A DNA stretch of 64,000 nt from the NCBI GenBank assembly GCA_037355855.1, contig CM074761.1, positions 5,971,346-6,035,345 on the forward strand, written 5' to 3'. Of the stretch, positions 58,581-64,000 are shown in pieces. Numbering within the stretch: the first letter of the stretch is position 1; each line of letters starts with the position of its first letter. Under the pieces are notes generated by a model that was not told where the DNA came from, did no database searches, and saw only the letters and a program-made list of their open reading frames with translations. Made by a program: the position numbers and the translations under genes. The DNA comes from Pseudo-nitzschia pungens. Taxonomy: Eukaryota; Bacillariophyta; Bacillariophyceae; Bacillariales; Bacillariaceae.

Positions 58581-61142
58581 ATGCCATACCAAACCCGACA
58601 ACGAGCTCCATTTCCTAATACCAACGAAGACACCTATCGTACCTTCCAATCTATTCAAACTGCAGCTCGCACCCGATTCAACACGAACACGATGTCCGAC
58701 GATCACGCAAGCACAAACACCAACGAGGCGAATGACGCATCCACAGATGACGGTGATTCCTTCTTCCCTTCGTTTGATTCTCATGTTGCACATATCCTTC
58801 GCAACTTCCTTAACATCCACACAGAGGATGGGGATATCATCTGTGATGCACTCCGCTATGTTGGCTACACCACCTGGGGTGAATTTCGGTTCTTATCCCA
58901 TGACCTCATCTCCTGTCTCCAATATGAAGACCACGGCCGTCTCGTACCCATTTCCCCTGGTGTTGTCAGCATTCTTGACAAGCTCCAAACGAACCCTGAC
59001 CTCATAAAGTTCAAATGCAACCACGACAATGACACTGTTGATGACGTCATTGCATACAATGACATCATGAATCACATCCATCGTGACGAAACTCAAGAAG
59101 ATGGCCCATTGTGGGCCTTCAGACGCATTCTTGGACACCAAGGTCCATTGACTCACCGTCATCCCGACTACAAGGGAAGCCTTTACAATCTATGGGTTGA
59201 ATGGGAAAACATGGAACGTACTTTTGAACCACTCAACATAATGGCAGCTGATGACCCTGTCACTGTGGCACAATATGCCAAGGAACACAACCTCTTACAA
59301 ACCAGAGGTTGGAAACGACTTCGGCGCATTGTCAAACTGGCCAAACGTACCAAACAATTGGAGCGCCTCACCAAACAAGCCAAACTCAGATCCTTCAACA
59401 CCAGTCCCAAATACCAATATGGATTCCAAGTCCCCAACAATCATGAAGAAGCTGTCCAACTGGACATCAAGAATGGCAACACCAAATGGCAAGATGCCAT
59501 CAAGCTTGAAATGCAACAACTCCATGAATATGACACCTTTATTGACAATGGACTCTTTGAAGCATCCAACATTCCTTCTGGATATCAACAAATCAAAGTC
59601 CACATGATCTTCGCAGTCAAACATGATGGACGTCACAAGGCAAGACTTGTAGCCAATGGCAATCTCACAGATGTACCACTTGACAGCGTGTATGCTGGTG
59701 TGGTGTCACTCCGGGGCCTTCGCATGTGCCTGTTTGCAGCTGAACTCAACTCCCTTGATGCATGGGGCACTGACATTGGAAATGCCTATTTAGAAGCCCT
59801 AACCTCTGAAAAGGTCTGCATCAAAGCAGGTCCAGAGTTTGGTCCACTCAAAGGTCACATGCTGCTTATCCACAAAGCTCTTTATGGCCTACGATCTTCT
59901 GGGAAATGTTTTGGTGACCTTCTCGCTGCCTGCCTCATTGAACAAGGTTTTGAACGGTCCAAGAATGAAGCTGAAATCTTCATGCGTCCTGGCGTTAACA
60001 AACATGGGGAGCCTGTTTATGAATATGTGGCAACCTATGTTGATGATCTTTGTGTATGCATGTCAGAACCAAACCAATTTCTTGAAGTCCTCCAAGCTGA
60101 ACCCTACAACTTCAAACTCAAAGGTTCAGGACCCATGCAATTCCATCTTGGATGTGGTTTCACAAGAGACAAACATGGGATCCTATGTATGGATCCATCC
60201 AAATTCATCTCCAAACTTGAAACCTCTTATCAGCAGATGTTTGGATGCGCACCTAAAACAAGAGCACAGTCTCCACTTGAAGAAAATGACCATCCTGAAC
60301 TTGACACATCTGACTTCCTTGATGAAGAAGACACCAAGAAATACCAGAGCATGATTGGATCCCTCCAATGGCTTGTCACGATCGGGCGCTTTGATATTCA
60401 AACAGCTGTGATGACAATGTCTAGTTTCAGAACTCAACCAAGACAAGGCCACTTGGAACGTGCAAAACGCATCTACGGTTATGTAACAAAGTTCAAAGGA
60501 TTCAAAATCCGCTTTCGCACTCAAGCTCCAGAACTCCCAGTTTCTGCCTCTGACAACAAGTCTCACGATTGGTCACTCAGTGTGTATGGTGAATGCAAAG
60601 AAGAACTGCCAACTGATGCACCACCACCACTTGGCAAACCTGTTGTCCTCAACCATTTCTATGATGCAAATCTCATGCATGATATTCTCTCTGGGAAAGC
60701 TGTCACTGGCATTCTGCATTTTGCAAACAAAACACCAATCATGTGGTTCTCCAAGAAACAATCCACTGTGGAAACTGCAACTTTTGGTGCTGAATTTGTT
60801 GCAGCAAGGACATGCATTGAACAGATTGTAGACTTGCGCCAATCATTTCGATACATGGGTATCCCTGTCAAAGACACATCATTTGGATGGGGAGACAATG
60901 AAAAGCAAGTACTCAGCGCTTCATTTCCTTATGCAAGACTCCACAAGAGACACAATATCCTCACATATCACTATGTTCGAGGCATGATTGCACGAGGCTT
61001 CATCAACCTGCAACACATTGTTGGTAAGGACAACTGTGCTGACATCCTCACCAAACATTGGAGTCACAATTCTGTCTATTCACTGATTAAACCCATCTTC
61101 AACTATGAAGGCAACACCGGTGATCTTTTCATTCAAGATTGA
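58581..61142 (+). CDS. Gag N-terminus fused to RT-RNase H (Copia)
   Basis: 853 residues, intact. Residues ~65-140 (SHVAHILRNFLNIHTEDGDI, then YEDHGRLVPISPG and LDKLQ) look like the N-terminal Gag region of CoDi elements. RT begins near 275 (SPKYQYGFQVP) with catalytic DIGNAYLEA (about 398) and YVDD (about 484). RNase H shows FYDANLMHD, ETATFGAEFVAARTC and GWGDNEKQVL. The zinc knuckle, protease and integrase normally found between Gag and RT are missing without loss of frame. Confidence 0.88.
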   Translation: MPYQTRQRAPFPNTNEDTYRTFQSIQTAARTRFNTNTMSDDHASTNTNEANDASTDDGDSFFPSFDSHVAHILRNFLNIHTEDGDIICDALRYVGYTTWGEFRFLSHDLISCLQYEDHGRLVPISPGVVSILDKLQTNPDLIKFKCNHDNDTVDDVIAYNDIMNHIHRDETQEDGPLWAFRRILGHQGPLTHRHPDYKGSLYNLWVEWENMERTFEPLNIMAADDPVTVAQYAKEHNLLQTRGWKRLRRIVKLAKRTKQLERLTKQAKLRSFNTSPKYQYGFQVPNNHEEAVQLDIKNGNTKWQDAIKLEMQQLHEYDTFIDNGLFEASNIPSGYQQIKVHMIFAVKHDGRHKARLVANGNLTDVPLDSVYAGVVSLRGLRMCLFAAELNSLDAWGTDIGNAYLEALTSEKVCIKAGPEFGPLKGHMLLIHKALYGLRSSGKCFGDLLAACLIEQGFERSKNEAEIFMRPGVNKHGEPVYEYVATYVDDLCVCMSEPNQFLEVLQAEPYNFKLKGSGPMQFHLGCGFTRDKHGILCMDPSKFISKLETSYQQMFGCAPKTRAQSPLEENDHPELDTSDFLDEEDTKKYQSMIGSLQWLVTIGRFDIQTAVMTMSSFRTQPRQGHLERAKRIYGYVTKFKGFKIRFRTQAPELPVSASDNKSHDWSLSVYGECKEELPTDAPPPLGKPVVLNHFYDANLMHDILSGKAVTGILHFANKTPIMWFSKKQSTVETATFGAEFVAARTCIEQIVDLRQSFRYMGIPVKDTSFGWGDNEKQVLSASFPYARLHKRHNILTYHYVRGMIARGFINLQHIVGKDNCADILTKHWSHNSVYSLIKPIFNYEGNTGDLFIQD

Positions 61143-61199
61143 TGACATCATACCCTGTTGGTAGATTGAATATGGCAAAATCAAGGAACAGATGGGGAG

Positions 61200-61681
61200 T
61201 GTTAAATTGTAACCAAAATCGGTTTCGTTTGACAAACCCTTAACCCTACATACATTACATATGAACGCTCACACACTGCGCGTAAAGAAAACAAAAATAT
61301 TTTCTACTGAGTTTACAGTACAAGAAAACAAGCAGCAGCAGCAAGAACCACTCAGTAGAATTAACAAGACAGCAACGTCGAATTCCCGACAAGGTTGTTG
61401 TCCTCACATCTTTAGTTTAACTCTGATTTGAATACCTTGATACTTACATCCTGCTCCCTGAGCAGCTCCCTGTAGAACTACAAGCCTAAGATCTAACTGA
61501 CTGAGCCCCAAAGGTAGTTAGAATAGATCTGATCGATTCGTTCGGTCGTAGTGGTGAATCCGAGACTATCGATAGAACAGACCGGCACCTCAACCGGTTT
61601 GCATGCCTTTGCTCTTGCTGTATATCTCCAAGCTTGCCCTGGGACCTATCAGCTTAAACCAGTTTCAGCTACATTTTAACA
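61200..61681 (+). repeat. 3' LTR of the second Copia element
   Basis: 482 bp, apparently identical to the 5' LTR; followed by TGTAC. Confidence 0.92.
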
Positions 61682-62143
61682 TGTACACCCTCGGATTTTC
61701 CCCGGTTATGAGTTTGTCTTCGACCAACGAAAATATCAAAATCGATAGCTCCCAGTGATGATTGTTTTCCCCATTTGTATGGCAACACTGAATACATGCA
61801 CGCATTTCTTGATGGCCTTGCGGACGGCTCAAAAGGACATGAAGGAGCGATGGAGGAGAAACAGGATATTTTGGCGGAGAGGTGTTGAAAGTCGATGTTG
61901 ATGTCCTTCGGAAAGGATTCAGCGACTTTTTCAAACTCAAAAACACCAATCTTTAAGACTTACAAACATGCAGGGACAATCATTCACTATGAAAGTAAAG
62001 ATGCTGTACCGAAGATTTATACGAACGATACGTTTACCGCAAGCAAGAAACCCATTCGTAAGACCATTACCGTGGATATGTTGCATCACCAGTTTCACTG
62101 TGGCACCGTATCGACCCGTAATGAGTTGGGCCTATCGTGACGG
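61682..62143 (+). pseudogene. Lipase-like pseudogene, 3' part
   Basis: Continues the frame of 57236 through the TGTAC duplicate to a TGA at 61756. The neighbouring frame then carries on with SDDCFPHLYGNTEYMHAFLD, an in-frame TGA near 61887, and KTYKHAGTIIHYESKDA up to 62140. HAGTIIHYES resembles the C-terminal strand of class 3 lipases. One shift and one stop show decay independent of the Copia insertion. Confidence 0.5.
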
Positions 62144-63711
62144 TCAAAGGAACAACCATGAGAGTCGAGGATTCAGTGGAAGAATCGTTTCTATTTGTAG
62201 TATTGTGTGTCTTCCATTTCTCAAACAAAGTATTATTTAATGTAGGACAATCTGCACCAAATTTCCAAAACACCATCTTCATTTCCGCTAGAAATGTTTG
62301 GAGGGCTCTGAAAGATCGTGTAGATTTGTACGAGGGTTGAGTTTCTTTAATCGTTTTGGTTATTACATTGTTAATCCTGAGTATTTCAATTACTGAGGGA
62401 ATCGTCCACTCTGTTGTTTATTTGATTGTTTCCTCTCTCACATGCATTCTCGTGTTATTCACTTGATTCTCTTTATTGCTGATTCACTTAATTCTCTTTC
62501 TTTGGTGATGACTCATCGGTCTTTCTCTATTTTGCAATGTCTCTAGTCCCGGTCATCTTTATTCCCGGTCTATATTCCATCAAGAGTCTTAAGTCCCGTT
62601 CACTCTCATTCCCAGTTCCAGTCCATATTCAATAATCTTATTTCATTCAATAGTCTTACGAAGCATATCATACGTGCATACTTGGTATCACGTCCAAACA
62701 CACTACCCTGCTTCAAAGACTTTTGAATCACACTTCCTTCCTTCAACGTTTCGCCACTAATCCTTTGGGCCTCTTCATAGTTTGTTGTTACGTAGTCTTC
62801 AACCGTTTCAATCTTTGTATTCGTTCAACTCTCAAACTCTTTATGATCATCATATTCTTCATTCAATGCTCAAAGTCTTTGTAAAATTCTTTTCATTTGT
62901 AATCTTTCATTTGTAATCTTTCCTTCCTGTTGCCAATCGAGTGATCTTTTCATATCATCACGCGAAGACTCATTTCGTATTGTTGTCTCTCACATATCAA
63001 TCGATTCATTGTAATTGTTGTCTTTCTTCGTACAATCACATCATTCCATGTTGCAATCAATCTTTCGTACAATCAAATTGCTCCATGTGACGATTGATCC
63101 ATTGCCACACAATCAAATCGCTTCATCATCATCTTACGGCCGATCCAGGCAATCATTCCAATTGTTCTTCCATGTTCTTTAATTCGCAATCCGTTCGATC
63201 GATCCGATATATCCATCGTTCTTTCAATATTCAAACTGGAATCAGTTCCTTTCATTCTTTCGCTCCTATAAACTCCACGCGATTGATCTGTATCAATCCG
63301 TCTCTGCAAACTCACGCGATCAATCTGTATCGATCTGCTCCTTTGTTCAACCATATCAAGCTGTAGCAATTCGTATCCTGCTTCTGTTAATTGTTCTGTT
63401 AATTGTTCCGTATCCTTTAGCAATTCTTTACCACTGCTGCTAATTGTTCCGTATTCGTTAATTCCGTAATTCTTCGGTTTCGTTAATTCTGTAATTCTTC
63501 CGTTTCTGCACCCGATCAATCTGTATCAATCGGTTAATTCCTTTCTCCAATAATTATTCCGTAATCTCCGTGTATCATCCGTATCATTTATGTGCTCGCT
63601 TCTGCGCTCTGCTCTGTAACTTGCTTCCGTTTCGTTAATTTCCGTAGTTCCTCTTCGTTGCGTCACCATTCCACTTGCCATTGAATCATCAAATCACCTC
63701 ACTACCCTGAT
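62144..63711. other. T-rich spacer, no gene recognised
   Basis: Long pyrimidine-rich text with degenerate GTTAATTCCGTAATTCTTC repeats (63385-63560). It may be untranslated or LTR-proximal DNA of the retroelement at the right edge. No motif supports a gene. Confidence 0.45.
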
Positions 63712-64000
63712 TCAAAGGTATTGGAAGGCGAGTGCGACGCCGGTGAACTCTGTATCGAGCTCTTGCTCAAATTTATCAGTAAGGTTAGACGTCCAGTTTG
63801 CTGGACGTTGATTCTTATTTCTTTCAATTTCCCAACATTGGATCGTGGCATGTGGACCATCACATACAGCACATAGTGGTTTCACCTTTGGATTGTCGCT
63901 TGCCCGGAGTGGACAGTTCTTTGCAATATGCCCCTTCTCCTGACACCAGTGGCAAATTGTATCTTTTAACCAGGCCATTGCTGAGTGCGCTTTCCTATTG
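63712..64000 (-). CDS. Retroelement Gag, C-terminal part with zinc knuckle
   Basis: The frame is open to the right edge. It contains a CCHC knuckle CHWCQEKGHIAKNC and a second Cys/His group (CAVCDGPHATIQC), typical of CoDi-type Copia Gag. It stops at 63714-63712 (TGA) with no protease following in frame, so the element is either truncated or uses a separate pol frame outside or lost. Confidence 0.7.
   Translation of the reverse strand, partial: NRKAHSAMAWLKDTICHWCQEKGHIAKNCPLRASDNPKVKPLCAVCDGPHATIQCWEIERNKNQRPANWTSNLTDKFEQELDTEFTGVALAFQYL

Larger units (their letters stand above)
57237..61681 (+). mobile_element. Copia element lacking protease and integrase
   Basis: 4445 bp. LTRs 57237-57718 and 61200-61681 (482 bp, TGTTAAATTG to TTTTAACA) look identical. 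Target duplication TGTAC at 57232-57236 and 61682-61686. A polypurine tract GATGGGGAG precedes the 3' LTR. One ORF (58581-61142) with RT and RNase H only. The intact ends suggest a recent move, probably with enzymes supplied by a full-length relative. Confidence 0.93.

Noticed and set aside
63073..63519. 148-codon minus-strand frame near the right edge
   Set aside because: Arises from the degenerate GTTAATTCCGTAATTC repeats; no motif, and neighbouring frames are similarly open.

Overview
The window reads as nuclear DNA of a diatom, probably a pennate one. No single marker proves this. The evidence is: CoDi-type Copia retroelements, a plastid ribosome-assembly factor with a bipartite presequence of the AAF cleavage type, a BspA-like (DUF285) surface protein, Thr/Pro-rich tails, short GT-AG introns, and eukaryotic tRNA genes including an initiator tRNA. 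Host genes are sparse and separated by transposons, satellites and decayed gene pieces.

Layout. 1-980: 3' part of a flavin monooxygenase gene. 1401-7646: a large CGTCCG-ended element (A) full of minisatellites. 7866-8233: a TA-flanked MITE. 8928-9371: an uncertain 24-residue-repeat ORF. 9372-9627: a compact Ala/iMet/Leu tRNA cluster. 10301-14915 (-): a two-exon gene for a 1459-residue double-PH-domain protein. 16485-17363: plastid RbfA. 19138-24542 (-): a young Ty3/Gypsy element, with a solo LTR of the same family at 25441-25629. 27121-34290: a three-level nest of transposons (E contains D, D contains B). B is an inverted relative of A. 36325-37440: a secreted trypsin-like protease. 37736-39296 plus 45166-45272 (-): one SGNH/PC-esterase-like gene split by a Copia element at 39302-45165. 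46603-47863: element C, a solitary relative of D. 48420-51590: a PELP1/Rix1-like protein. 52222-52775: a decayed methionine sulfoxide reductase A gene. 53215-55581 (-): a three-exon BspA-like GPI-type surface protein. 56929-62143: a lipase-like pseudogene split by a second Copia element (57237-61681) that has lost its protease and integrase. 63712-64000 (-): a retroelement Gag fragment running off the edge.

The most unusual material is the repeat biology. Two transposon families with different ends (CGTCCGAAAAC and C[A/T]GGACCTTCC) both carry the same composite minisatellite. One member of the first family sits inside that minisatellite in a member of the second, with a 9-bp target duplication. 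The two Copia insertions can be undone on paper: for the SGNH gene the flanking frames join exactly through the 5-bp duplication. A 90-bp copy of host coding sequence lies inside that same Copia element, between pol and the 3' LTR.

All calls rest on reading the sequence and its translations by eye. Homology statements are motif recognition; no database was searched.
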